Positions 45,734 through 54,147 of a stretch of 64,000 bases of DNA are shown here, one piece after another. The position numbers were made by a program, and so were the translations under genes. Under the pieces are notes generated by a model. That model searched no databases. It was not told the DNA's origin and saw nothing but the letters and a program-made list of their open reading frames with translations. This stretch comes from UBA7803 sp034522075 (GTDB lineage: Bacteria > Pseudomonadota > Gammaproteobacteria > Pseudomonadales > Azotimanducaceae). Where the stretch lies: assembly GCA_034522075.1 (NCBI GenBank), contig JAXHLO010000006.1, positions 1 to 64,000 on the forward strand, written 5' to 3'. Position 1 is the stretch's first letter; each line of letters begins with the position of its first letter.

Positions 45734-46221
45734 TGAAGATGAAACGGCATTTTTTCGTCAGCGACGATCTTGACGACCTGGAGTCGTTCGAGGAAGAACT
45801 GGAGAAAGAGGGCATCGCAACGCCCCAGATCCATGTGCTCACCCTCGACGATGCGGGGGCGGAGACCCACGGTCACCTGCACGACGTGCAGTCACTCATG
45901 AAAAAGGACGTCATCCATTCCGGCGAGTACGGGCTGGCGGTCGGCGTGGTCGCCGCTGCTCTGGTGCTGGCAACCACGTACCTGGCCGAATGGTACACCT
46001 CTCCTGCCGGCTGGATTCCGTTCATCTTCCTCGCCGTCATTCTGCTGGGGTTCTTCACCTGGGAAGGCGGCTTCATCGGCATTCAGACGTTCAACACCAA
46101 CTTCAAGCGCTTCAAGGAAGAGCTGGACGCGGGCCAACACGTGTTCTTCGTCGATCTTACCGACGACCAGGAAGACATCCTCGAACGTATCGCGGTAGAA
46201 CCATCCGAACATGACGCGTGA
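45733..46221 (+). CDS. Two-helix membrane protein downstream of ctaB
   Basis: The 162-residue protein has a soluble N-terminal region (FFVSDDLDDLESFEEELEKE, TPQIHVLTLDDAG), two membrane helices (GLAVGVVAAALVLATTYLAE and IPFIFLAVILLGFFTWEGGF) and a soluble tail (FFVDLTDDQEDILERI). It matches small membrane proteins once mislabelled 'NAD/FAD-utilizing enzyme'. Their real function is unknown, and the N-terminal part resembles DUF1269-like folds. Its ATG shares one base with the stop of ctaB (TGATG), so the two are translationally coupled. No active-site motif is visible. Confidence 0.65.
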   Translation: MKMKRHFFVSDDLDDLESFEEELEKEGIATPQIHVLTLDDAGAETHGHLHDVQSLMKKDVIHSGEYGLAVGVVAAALVLATTYLAEWYTSPAGWIPFIFLAVILLGFFTWEGGFIGIQTFNTNFKRFKEELDAGQHVFFVDLTDDQEDILERIAVEPSEHDA

Positions 46222-46443
46222 TGGCGGGGACCTGCGGATGCTCACGCCGGTTGGAGCGGGAACTGCAGCGGCTGCATGAGGGTCGTTGCTCCGTCGAGAC
46301 TCTCGCGCGGTAGCGGCTGGCTGGTTGGCACAGTTTGAGGATTTGTCGTTGGCGTAGCTGGGCAGGTAGCCGAAGTGCTGGAGCGCTCGGGGAGCGACTC
46401 AGGCGGCTCCGCGGCGTCCCCATCTCACAGGAGTTGCCTCGCC

Positions 46444-46754
46444 GAAGACAGGGGTCAATCTCTGCGTTCGGCTTCGCTTCAAAGCCCGGCGTTTCGCGCT
46501 CGGCCCCGCCCTCCTACGTCCACGCCAACTTCAGACGTTCCCACCCAGCCAGGCGCTCGGCGGCCTGTAGTGGCGCTCTGCGGGGCGTGTGCGGCTACCC
46601 CGGCGGAATAGCTCAGCAATTGACGGTCAGATTCAGGGCTCGAGCGGCGAGATAGATGACGGTGGAAGATGGCGAGGCCGGGAGGCGGCGCTGCGACACA
46701 GGGCTGCACGGCAATTCAAGCGAGACCGAGCGGAGCAAATTGACCCCTGTCTTC
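46444..46754. repeat. Inverted repeat pair, 16 bases, MITE- or RAYT-like remnant
   Basis: The 16-mer gaagacaggggtcaat at 46444-46459 recurs perfectly inverted as attgacccctgtcttc at 46739-46754. The two arms enclose about 280 bases with no gene. The right arm is also part of a local hairpin from gcaaattgacccctg to agggggcaagtttgc (46735-46769) with few mismatches. Such motifs are familiar at the ends of REP-associated transposase (RAYT) neighbourhoods in proteobacteria. I infer a small non-autonomous element or the scar of one. Confidence 0.55.
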
Positions 46755-46830
46755 AGGGGGCAAGTTTGCGTAGTGAGGGGACCGCGGAGCGGTCGAGCGC
46801 TGCCGTGCAGGCGTGTGTCGCAGCGCCGCC
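46684..46830. repeat. Imperfect 30-base inverted repeat (cruciform candidate)
   Basis: The arm 46684-46713 (ggcggcgctgcgacacaggg...) pairs with 46801-46830 (...cgtgtgtcgcagcgccgcc) with two mismatches over 30 bases. The 87-base loop holds the hairpin around 46735-46769. The nested stems could fold as an RNA structure or terminate both converging transcripts. It overlaps the right end of the 16-base repeat pair. Confidence 0.5.
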
Positions 46831-46878
46831 CCGCGACGCACCCTTCCTCCGGTCAGGAATTTCGCCGCTGTAAGACAG

Positions 46879-47226
46879 TTACTCCGCCAGCGCCGCCGGA
46901 TTGTGGAAGTACAGCAGCCGGGTGACGAAGGTGTAATCACCCTCGAGCGCCATCAGCGCGATAAGCACCAGGATGGCGCCTGGAGGCGCCAGAATGGCGA
47001 GGATGATGGCCATGCGCTCCCACATCATGTGCATGAACACGGCCACGATCAGGCCGGCTTTGAGGAACATGAACAGCAGGATCAGACTCCAGCGCAACAG
47101 TCCCTGCAGTTCGAGCAGGTCGACCGTGTACGAAAAGGCGCTGAGCACGAACAGCCAGCCCCAGATCCACAGGTATATGGAGATGGGATGCTGCTGGCCC
47201 TGGGCATGAGTGGTATCGCTGGACAT
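46879..47226 (-). CDS. Cytochrome c oxidase subunit IV-type protein
   Basis: The 115-residue protein has three membrane helices (LWIWGWLFVLSAFSYTVDLL, LLFMFLKAGLIVAVFMHMMW, IILAILAPPGAILVLIALMA). The central FLKAGLIVAVFMHMMWER is the hallmark of the prokaryotic subunit IV family (COX4_pro/CyoD-like). It is the last gene of the oxidase operon, twelve bases after the subunit III gene. It is thought to stabilise the complex. Confidence 0.85.
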   Translation of the reverse strand: MSSDTTHAQGQQHPISIYLWIWGWLFVLSAFSYTVDLLELQGLLRWSLILLFMFLKAGLIVAVFMHMMWERMAIILAILAPPGAILVLIALMALEGDYTFVTRLLYFHNPAALAE

Positions 47227-47238
47227 GAACTTTCTCCC

Positions 47239-47949
47239 CTACCAGAGATAGAAAAACGCAAAGATGAAAACCCAGACCAGATCCACGAAGTGCCAGTACA
47301 GGCCCAGGGTCTCGACGATTTCGTAGCGGCCTTTACGCCCGGTGAGAAAACCCGGCCGTTCGTGATCGAGATCGCCGCGCTTCACTTTCCAGGCAATGAT
47401 CAGCAGGAAGATGACGCCGAACGTCACGTGGGTGCCGTGAAAACCGGTGATCATGAAAAAGGCGGCGCCGAACTGCGGTGCGCCCCATGGGTTACCCCAG
47501 GGACGTACGCCCTCAGAGATCAGCTTGGTCCACTCAAAGGCCTGCATGCCAACGAAACTGGCACCGAGTATCGCGGTGACGATGAGCAGCCAGAAGGTGA
47601 CGTTCTTGTTTTTCTCGTAGCCGAACTTCACGGCCATGGCCATGGTGCCGCTGGACGTGATGAGAATGAACGTCATGATGGCGATGAGAATCAGTGGAAT
47701 ATCAGCACCGAACATATGCAGCGCGAACACGTCACTCACCGGCGGCCAGGGCTCCAGGGTGGACATGCGTACCGTCATATAAGAGACGAGGAAGCACGAG
47801 AAAATGAACGTGTCCGAGAGCAGGAAGATCCACATCATGGCCTTGCCCCAGGGGACGTTCTTGAACGCCATCTGGTCGGACGCCCAGTCCGATACCAACC
47901 CCCTCACTCCCGGCGTCTCACCGGGTGTACCCGGCAGCACTTCGGCCAT
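47239..47949 (-). CDS. coxC: Cytochrome c oxidase subunit III
   Basis: The 236-residue protein has about six to seven helices. It shows the subunit III elements WIFLLSDTFIFSCFLVSY, FVGMQAFEWTKLI and GFHGTHVTFGVIFLLIIAWK, and ends GLYWHFVDLVWVFIFAFFYL. The conserved ITGFHGTHV and WHFVDLVW motifs identify it firmly. A GGAGG site precedes the start. It is encoded after the divergent subunit III-like protein, from which it is separated by a 51-base gap holding a tandem repeat. Confidence 0.9.
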   Translation of the reverse strand: MAEVLPGTPGETPGVRGLVSDWASDQMAFKNVPWGKAMMWIFLLSDTFIFSCFLVSYMTVRMSTLEPWPPVSDVFALHMFGADIPLILIAIMTFILITSSGTMAMAVKFGYEKNKNVTFWLLIVTAILGASFVGMQAFEWTKLISEGVRPWGNPWGAPQFGAAFFMITGFHGTHVTFGVIFLLIIAWKVKRGDLDHERPGFLTGRKGRYEIVETLGLYWHFVDLVWVFIFAFFYLW

Positions 47950-47966
47950 GTTGGGCCTCCTTCTGT

Positions 47967-47998
47967 TATCTATCTTTGCAGCTATCTATCTTTGCAGC
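47967..47998. repeat. Two tandem 16-base units upstream of coxC
   Basis: The unit tatctatctttgcagc occurs twice in direct, gap-free succession (47967-47982 and 47983-47998) between the two subunit III genes. It is more AT-rich than its surroundings. It lies just upstream of the coxC ribosome binding site on the minus strand and may be slippage or a regulatory spacer. Confidence 0.6.
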
Positions 47999-47999
47999 G

Positions 48000-48662
48000 C
48001 TATGCCGATGACAGCATGGCGAACAGCACGATCCAGACTGCCAGCAGGAAGTGCCAGTAAACGGTACAGAGTTCCACGCTCAGCCGTACGGCGGCAGGGT
48101 CTGCACCACCCCATACCCGCAGGCCGGTGCGGCCCCAGGCCGCAAGACCACCCAGCAGATGCAGCACGTGCAGCCCCGTCAGGAGAAAGAAGAACGCGCT
48201 GGCCGGATTGGGCCCGAAGTAGTAGCCGGCGGCATTGAGCTGCTGCCAGACCACATACTGCCCGGCAACGAAGGCCAGACTCAGTACCGCGCCGCCGAGC
48301 AGCGCGATTTTGAGCGCCTGACTACGGCCGCTGCGCACGGCAAAGTAGGCCGCCTGCATGGCGATGCTGCAGGCGATCAGCACGGCGGTATTCAGCCACA
48401 GCAGCGACGGCAGCGGCATGGGCCGCCAGTCGGCGTACTCCATGCGCATCAGATAAGCACTGAGAAACAGCCCGAACAGCGACGCCACAACGGCGATGAT
48501 GACCACCAGCGCCATGCGCAGGGTATTACGCGTGTGCTCATCCGGCGTCAGCGCCGGACCTGCCTCGGTGGCTATCCAGGGCTGAGCACCGATGGATTGT
48601 TTGACGAGCCAGCCCACCAGACTGGCCATGAACAGACCGAAGATGACGACAGCAATGGTCAT
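48000..48662 (-). CDS. Second cytochrome c oxidase subunit III-like protein
   Basis: The 220-residue membrane protein has six hydrophobic segments. It carries subunit III features in its C-terminal half (FFFLLTGLHVLHLLGGLAAW and CTVYWHFLLAVWIVLFAMLS), including the WHF motif. Its N-terminal third (VVIFGLFMASLVGWLVKQS) differs from CoxC, so it is a divergent paralogue, not a fragment. It begins three bases after the end of the subunit I gene. Operons with two subunit III-type genes occur in some alternative caa3/aa3 oxidases, and the division of labour is unknown. Confidence 0.85.
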   Translation of the reverse strand: MTIAVVIFGLFMASLVGWLVKQSIGAQPWIATEAGPALTPDEHTRNTLRMALVVIIAVVASLFGLFLSAYLMRMEYADWRPMPLPSLLWLNTAVLIACSIAMQAAYFAVRSGRSQALKIALLGGAVLSLAFVAGQYVVWQQLNAAGYYFGPNPASAFFFLLTGLHVLHLLGGLAAWGRTGLRVWGGADPAAVRLSVELCTVYWHFLLAVWIVLFAMLSSA

Positions 48663-48664
48663 GG

Positions 48665-50491
48665 TCAGTCGTGCTCCTTCCCGGCCGGATCATGGCCGGG
48701 ATCTATTTCCGGATGCCGGTCCGAATCATGGGAGATATGCGCGTCATCCGGAGGCACGTTCTGGGGAATGAAGTCGTCGCGGGCACCGGGGACACCATAG
48801 TCGTAGGCCCAGCGGTAGACGATGGGCAGCTCCTCGCCGAAGTTGCCGTGGCGCGGCGGTGTGTGCTCGGTCTGCCATTCCAGTGTCGTCGCACCCCACG
48901 GATTCGGGCCGGCTTCTTCACCTTTGAAATAGCTGCGCGCCATGTTGTAGAAGAACAGAAGCTGCCCAAGCGCAACGACAATGGCCGCGATGGTAATGGC
49001 CACGTTGACGTCCTGGACACTGTCGGACATGAAGGCGGTATCGCCGTAGGCGTAGTAGCGACGCGGCACACCGGCAAAGCCCAGGTAATGCATGGGGTAG
49101 TAGATGGCATAGGTCCCAAGGAACGTGATCCAGAAATGCCATTTGGCCAGCGCCGTGTTGAACATGCGCCCGGTGATCTTGGGATACCAGTGATAGATGG
49201 CGCCGAATATCACCAGGATCGGCGAGACTGCCATCACCATGTGGAAGTGGCCGACCACGAAGTAGGTGTCCGACAGCGGCACGTCGACCGTCACGTTGCC
49301 CAGGAACAGCCCCGTCAGCCCGCCGTTGATGAACGTGAAGATGAAGCCGATGGCGAACAGCATGGGCACGTTGAGGCGGATATTGCCCCGCCACAGGGTC
49401 AGCACCCAGTTATAGACCTTGAGGGCCGTCGGCACGGCGATGATCAGGGTCGTGGTGGCGAAGAAGAAACCGAAGTAGGGGTTCATGCCGCTCACGTACA
49501 TGTGGTGGGCCCAGACGACGAAGGACAACCCGCCGATGGCGAGAATGGCCCATACCATCATGCGATAGCCGAAGATGTTCTTGCGGGCATGGGTGGCTAC
49601 CAGATCGGAGACGATGCCGAAGGCCGGCAGGGCAACGATGTAGACCTCCGGATGGCCGAAGAACCAGAACAGATGCTGCCAGAGAATCGGGCTGCCGCCG
49701 TTATAGCTGGTCGAGTCGCCCAGGGACTGCATCGCCGGCATGAAGAAGCTGGTGCCCAGCGTCCTGTCGAGCAGCATCATGATGCAGCTCACCAGCAGCG
49801 CGGGAAAGGCCAGCAAGGCCAATACCGTCGCCATGAAGATGCCCCATACGGTGAGCGGCATCCGCATCAGCGTCATGCCCCGGGTACGCGCCTGCAGGAC
49901 GGTGACGACGTAATTCAGACCGCCCATGGTGAAGCCGACGATGAACACACACAGCGACAGCAGCATCAGGATGATGCCGCCGTCGATGCCCGGTGTACCG
50001 GGACTGACGGCCTGCGGCGGATACAGCGTCCAACCGGCGCCGGTGGCGCCGCCGGGGACGAAAAAGCTGGCCACCAGGATGAGCACGGCAAGCAGATAAA
50101 TCCAGTAACTCAACATGTTGACGTACGGGAACACCATGTCCCGGGCACCGACCATCAGCGGAATCAGGTAATTGCCGAAACCGCCGAGGAACAGGGCCGT
50201 GAGCAGGTAAACCACCATGATCATGCCGTGCATGGTCACAGCCTGCAGATAGTTGGACGGGTCGATGAACGAGAACGTATTGGGAAAGCCCAGCTGCAGA
50301 CGCATGATTACCGACAGCACCAGGGCTACGACACCGATGGCGATCGCGGTGAGCGAGTACTGAATGGCGATGACCTTGGCATCCTGACTGAAGACGTACT
50401 TACCAAGCCAGGTCTTGGGATGGTAGAGCTCCATCTCCTCCAACTCGCGAGGCCCGATCAGGGGATACTGGTCGTGAGTAGTCTGAGCCAT
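48665..50491 (-). CDS. coxA: Cytochrome c oxidase subunit I
   Basis: The 608-residue heme-copper subunit has twelve helices. It shows the low-spin heme ligand region MHGMIMVVYLLTALFLGGFG and the binuclear-site element WFFGHPEVYIVALPAFGIVS (CuB His, and Glu and Tyr of the proton path). The CuB His pair is in VVWAHHMYVSGM. The heme ligand region near the end is FVVGHFHMVMAVSP. The Glu in GHPEVY places it in the A-type family. It is encoded between subunit II (three bases upstream) and the subunit III-like protein. It reduces O2 to water and pumps protons. Confidence 0.95.
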   Translation of the reverse strand: MAQTTHDQYPLIGPRELEEMELYHPKTWLGKYVFSQDAKVIAIQYSLTAIAIGVVALVLSVIMRLQLGFPNTFSFIDPSNYLQAVTMHGMIMVVYLLTALFLGGFGNYLIPLMVGARDMVFPYVNMLSYWIYLLAVLILVASFFVPGGATGAGWTLYPPQAVSPGTPGIDGGIILMLLSLCVFIVGFTMGGLNYVVTVLQARTRGMTLMRMPLTVWGIFMATVLALLAFPALLVSCIMMLLDRTLGTSFFMPAMQSLGDSTSYNGGSPILWQHLFWFFGHPEVYIVALPAFGIVSDLVATHARKNIFGYRMMVWAILAIGGLSFVVWAHHMYVSGMNPYFGFFFATTTLIIAVPTALKVYNWVLTLWRGNIRLNVPMLFAIGFIFTFINGGLTGLFLGNVTVDVPLSDTYFVVGHFHMVMAVSPILVIFGAIYHWYPKITGRMFNTALAKWHFWITFLGTYAIYYPMHYLGFAGVPRRYYAYGDTAFMSDSVQDVNVAITIAAIVVALGQLLFFYNMARSYFKGEEAGPNPWGATTLEWQTEHTPPRHGNFGEELPIVYRWAYDYGVPGARDDFIPQNVPPDDAHISHDSDRHPEIDPGHDPAGKEHD

Positions 50492-50494
50492 GGC

Positions 50495-51896
50495 CTATTG
50501 CTCCTCGCTGCGCTTCATCGCGAGCTGTGAATTGCCGTTCTGCGGCAGCGTGTTGATGTACGCCACCACGTCCTTGACCGCCTGTTCGTCCGAGAGAATG
50601 CTAGCCATCTGCATCATCTGGTGGCCGTACATGTCATCCGGGTGGGAACCGCGGATGCCCTGCTTGAAATTCTCGAGTTGGCGGACCAGATACCAGTCCT
50701 GCATGCCTGCCTGACGCGGCGCCTTGACGGCCTGAATACCCTGGCCGTCCCAGCCGTGACAGGCACCGCAGACCTGATAGATCTGGCGGCCACGCTGCTC
50801 ATTGCCGCTTATGGTCGACGCTACCGGCTCGTCCGGGAACGTCTCGATGTAGGCAATGACGTCGCGCATGGCCTTGTCAGATTGCAGGGTCGACACCATG
50901 GCAGCCATCTGCTGCCCGTAAGTATCGTCTTCGTGGGCGCCGCGTATACCGTCCCGGTAGTATTCCAACTGGCGGCGCATGTACCAGGCTTCCTGCCCCG
51001 CCAGCTTTGGTGCATTCATATTCTTGTTGCCCTGGCCCTGCGCGCCGTGGCAGGAACTGCAGACGGCGTATAGCTGCTGCCCGGCTTCGGGGTCGCCGTC
51101 CGGTGTGTTCACCAGCTCCTCATAGGTGGCCTGCTCGGCCAGCCAGCTGTCGAATTCGTCAACCTCAGTCACCTCGACCTTGCCTCGCATGGTGTGGTGG
51201 CCTATGCCGCACAATTCTTCGCACAACACCTCGAATTCGCCGGTACGCGTGGGCGTAAACCACAGGTAGGACACCAGACCCGGCACCAGATCCATCTTCA
51301 CCCGGAACTGGGCAACCGTAAAGTTGTGCAGCACATCCTTGGAACGCAGCAGCAGCTTGACAGGTTTGTCCACGGGAAGGCGTACGATGTTGCTGTCGAC
51401 CAGCACATCATCACGGCCACGTGGATCGTCCGGGTCCATGCCGAAGGGGTTGTCGTCGCTCAACAGCCGGGCGTCCACCGTGCCGAACTCGCCATCCTCG
51501 CCGGGGAAGCGGTAGGTCCAGTGCCATTGCTGGCCGATAGCCTCGACTTCCTGGGCATCTTCCGGGACGTTGACGAAGTCGTTCCAGACGAACAACCCCG
51601 GTGCAAGCATGGCGGCGACGCCCACGCTTGGTCAGGCCAGTGAGCCACCACTCGAGCTTGTTGTTCTCCGGCTCGTACTCGGAGCGCCGGTCTTTGTTGT
51701 AGCGGTAACGGATGACGCAGTACGCCATGAACAGGTTCACCGCCACGAACACGAAACCGGTAACCCAGAAGGTGATGGTGATGGTGTCGTCGATGGCACT
51801 CCAGTTGGAGGCCAGCTCGGTCAGATACCAGGGGCTCATGAAATGGAACAGCACCGTGCCCAGAACCAGAACCACCACCGCAATGGCTATCAGCAT
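50495..51896 (-). CDS. coxB: Cytochrome c oxidase subunit II fused to two cytochrome c domains, one frameshift
   Basis: The start at 51896 has a GGGGA site upstream. Two membrane helices (AIAVVVLVLGTVLFHFMSPW and ITITFWVTGFVFVAVNLFMA) are followed by EYEPENNKLEWWLTGLT. The frame then breaks near 51630, and the cupredoxin domain continues from VWNDFVNVP to its CuA site CEELCGIGHHTMRG. Two C-terminal cytochrome c domains follow, each with one CxxCH heme site (CSSCHG and CGACHG) and Met-rich axial-ligand regions. The fusion should pass electrons from a soluble donor to CuA. A single indel breaks an otherwise intact gene. It is the first gene of the oxidase operon. Confidence 0.88.
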
Positions 51897-51987
51897 TATC
51901 GTCCCCTACCAGAGTTTCTATATCGCCTGCCGGTGCCCCGTGAAGGCTGCCGGCAGGCGACGTGCTCCTACCAGGTCTTCGTGCACA

Positions 51988-52518
51988 CTACCGAACACCC
52001 TGCTCCTCGATGAGCCGTCGCAGCAGTTCCCGCTGCTCGTCGACAGACTCGGCCGCTTTGCCCCTCAGCACGCGGCGGACCACGCCGTTACGATCAATGA
52101 TGAACGACACGGGCAGCGCTTCTACCCCGTAACGCGCCGCCGCACGCAGGTCGACGTCTTCGGCCACGGGATAGCCGATGCCCAATTCGTCGAGCACGCG
52201 GCGGCCGTCGTCGGCCTCGCCGTCGACATTTATGCCGATCACTTCGAAATCGCTGCGGGAAAAATCCTGACGCACGGCGTCGAGATCAGGCATGGCCCGC
52301 CGGCACGGCGCGCACCATGCCGACCAGAAATCCAGATAGAGAACCTTGCCCCGATGATCGGCAAGAGTTATGGAAGGAGTCTCGGCTCGAAGCGACGGAA
52401 GCGAGAATTGCGGTGCAGTCTCACCCACTCCCGCCGTAACCGCCCAGCTCTGGCTGAACGGTGCCAGCAGTAAAAGCAACAGGCCCAGAAATGGACCTTT
52501 GCGGGCTACCGCATGCAT
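51988..52518 (-). CDS. TlpA-like exported thioredoxin
   Basis: The 176-residue protein has a signal peptide (GLLLLLLAPFSQSWA) and a thioredoxin fold with active site FWSAWCAPCRRAMPDL (CxxC) and the cis-Pro region VEALPVSFIIDRNGVV. It is periplasmic. A strong GAGGAGG site lies immediately upstream of the ATG at 52518. It is 91 bases before coxB on the same strand, a position typical of redoxins that keep CuA-site cysteines or cytochrome c heme sites reduced during assembly. That role is inferred from context; sequence alone shows a generic TlpA/ResA-type protein. Confidence 0.85.
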   Translation of the reverse strand: MHAVARKGPFLGLLLLLLAPFSQSWAVTAGVGETAPQFSLPSLRAETPSITLADHRGKVLYLDFWSAWCAPCRRAMPDLDAVRQDFSRSDFEVIGINVDGEADDGRRVLDELGIGYPVAEDVDLRAAARYGVEALPVSFIIDRNGVVRRVLRGKAAESVDEQRELLRRLIEEQGVR

Positions 52519-52761
52519 GGCCTCCTCTTACGCCATGGCACGATCCGGGCATTGGCCGGTTCGAAGTACCGTTCCCCGTCCGGTTCTCTTCGTGCCTGTC
52601 TGGCGATCCCTCTTCAGGTAAGCATTCTTACAAAGGTGCGCCCATGAAGGGGAACCTCGACGCTGGAGGAGGCGCCCGCCGGAGCGCGGCTCGGTGACAG
52701 GCACCAACGGAGCAGACCGGCACGACAATGATGGTACGATCACAGGCGGGGAGGAGGGCAC

Positions 52762-54100
52762 ATGGCAGATCCGCAAACCACGCCGGAACCGCTGGCACCG
52801 GCGTTCAGCTCCAGCTATCGGACGTACGCACTGGGCCTGCTCACGGCCGTCAACGTGCTCAACTTCGTCGATCGCCAGATCGTCGTGCAGATCCTGGAGG
52901 TAACCATTCGGCGTGGAGCCCGGGCCTGATGGACGGGTCTCCGGTGGTGCGGTCCGGATTCGCCTTCGGCGATCTTCGTCGACCGCAACGCCGGGCATCC
53001 CAGCGCGCGGCGGCCGACCGCGGCAACCGCAGCACGATCATCGCAATCTCCATCGCCGTGTGGAGCGCCATGACTGCCGCGCGCGCGGATCGTCGGCCCA
53101 GGCGTTCGGCAGCTTCCGGCCGGCACGCATCGGAGTCGGCGTGGGCGAAGCCGGCTGCAGCCCGCCGGCCCATTCCATCATTTCCGACCTGTATCCGCCC
53201 CATCAGCGTTCCACGGCGCTGTCGGTCTACAACATGGGGATCTATGTGGGTGTCTTCATCGGCTATCTGGCCGGGGGCTGGCTCGACCAGGTGCTGGGCT
53301 GGCGCGTCGCTTTTCTGGCCGTGGGGCTGCCGGGAATCATGATTGCGCTGCTGGTCAAGGCGACGCTGCGAGAGCCGCCCCGGGGCCTGTCGGAGCGCAT
53401 CCCGGGCAGCGTGGAAAGCGCACCACCGATCGCCCCGGAAACCTTGAAGGTGGTATTCCTGGAGTTGTGGAACCGGCGCTCCTTCCGCCATCTATCCGTG
53501 GCCGCCGGTCTGCACGCCTTCGTCGGCTACGGTGCCGGCAACCTCGCATGCGCGCCCTCTCCGGCCGGGCGCCGACGGACATGGGCAGTTCTGGAGAGCA
53601 CCTCCACCTGGCTGGGGCCCATCGCCGCCATCTGCGGCGCCGGCGGTGCGTTTCTGGGGGGCTGGCTGACCGACCGCTACGGCGTCAAGGATGCTCGCTG
53701 GTACATCTGGATACCCGCCGGTGCCATCGTCGCCTCGGTGCCGCTGCAGGCTGTTCGGTCTACCTCGTACAGCGGACCCCATCGTGGCGCTGCTGGTGTA
53801 CACGCTGCCGGTGGTGCTGGGGGCCATGTATCTGGGACCCATGCTGGCCATGGTGCACGGCATGGTTCAGCCGCGGGTGCGGGCATTTGCCTCGAGCATC
53901 CTGTTCTTCGTGCTCAACCTGTATCCGGCCCGGGTCTGGCCTGCTGGTCACCGGTATCATCTCCGACGTGCTGGCCGCGCCCCCTGGGCATCGCCGAAGG
54001 CCTGCGCTGGGCGATCTCGATCATCGTCACTCCGGCCAACGTCTGGGTGCGTGATCCACTCATCTGCTCGGTGCGCGGGACCCGAAGAGACGACCGGCGT
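52762..54100 (+). pseudogene. MFS transporter (spinster-like), several frameshifts
   Basis: The ATG at 52762 follows a strong GGAGGAGG site and opens SYRTYALGLLTAVNVLNFVD, then RQIVVQILE, the usual start of spinster-like MFS proteins. The frame stops at 52929. The family continues in other frames (IIAISIAVWSAMTAA, then RIGVGVGEAGCSPPAHSIIS, YNMGIYVGVFIGYLAGGWLD and LGWRVAFLAVGLPGIMIALL). A middle part in the frame ending at 54151 includes AAICGAGGAFLGGWLTDRYG, and more shifts follow near 53750-53950. At least four indels are needed. The motifs themselves are intact. The normal length of about 430 residues fits the span. The substrate is unknown and the 3' limit approximate. Confidence 0.7.
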
Positions 54101-54147
54101 TCGCCGACGCCGACAGCACCGAGCGGTTCCCAGGGAGAGACGACACA

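Larger units (their letters stand above)
46222..46878. other. 657-base non-coding gap between convergent units
   Basis: This is the only gene-free stretch longer than 300 bases. No reading frame here resembles a protein on either strand. It contains a 16-base inverted repeat (46444/46739) and a larger imperfect inverted repeat (46684/46801), both annotated separately. The left 220 bases (46222-46443) show no structure I can name. Base composition is like the surroundings. The gap lies exactly where the ctaB unit and the oxidase operon converge, a tolerant position for insertion of small elements. Confidence 0.7.

Noticed and set aside
46222..46878. Small coding genes or a transposase remnant in the gap
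   Set aside because: All frames are short, Arg/Pro/Ser-rich and without motifs; only the inverted repeats are supported.
48671..50530. Plus-strand frame of about 620 codons
   Set aside because: It is antisense to coxA and His/Asp/Glu-rich as expected for the reverse of a membrane protein.
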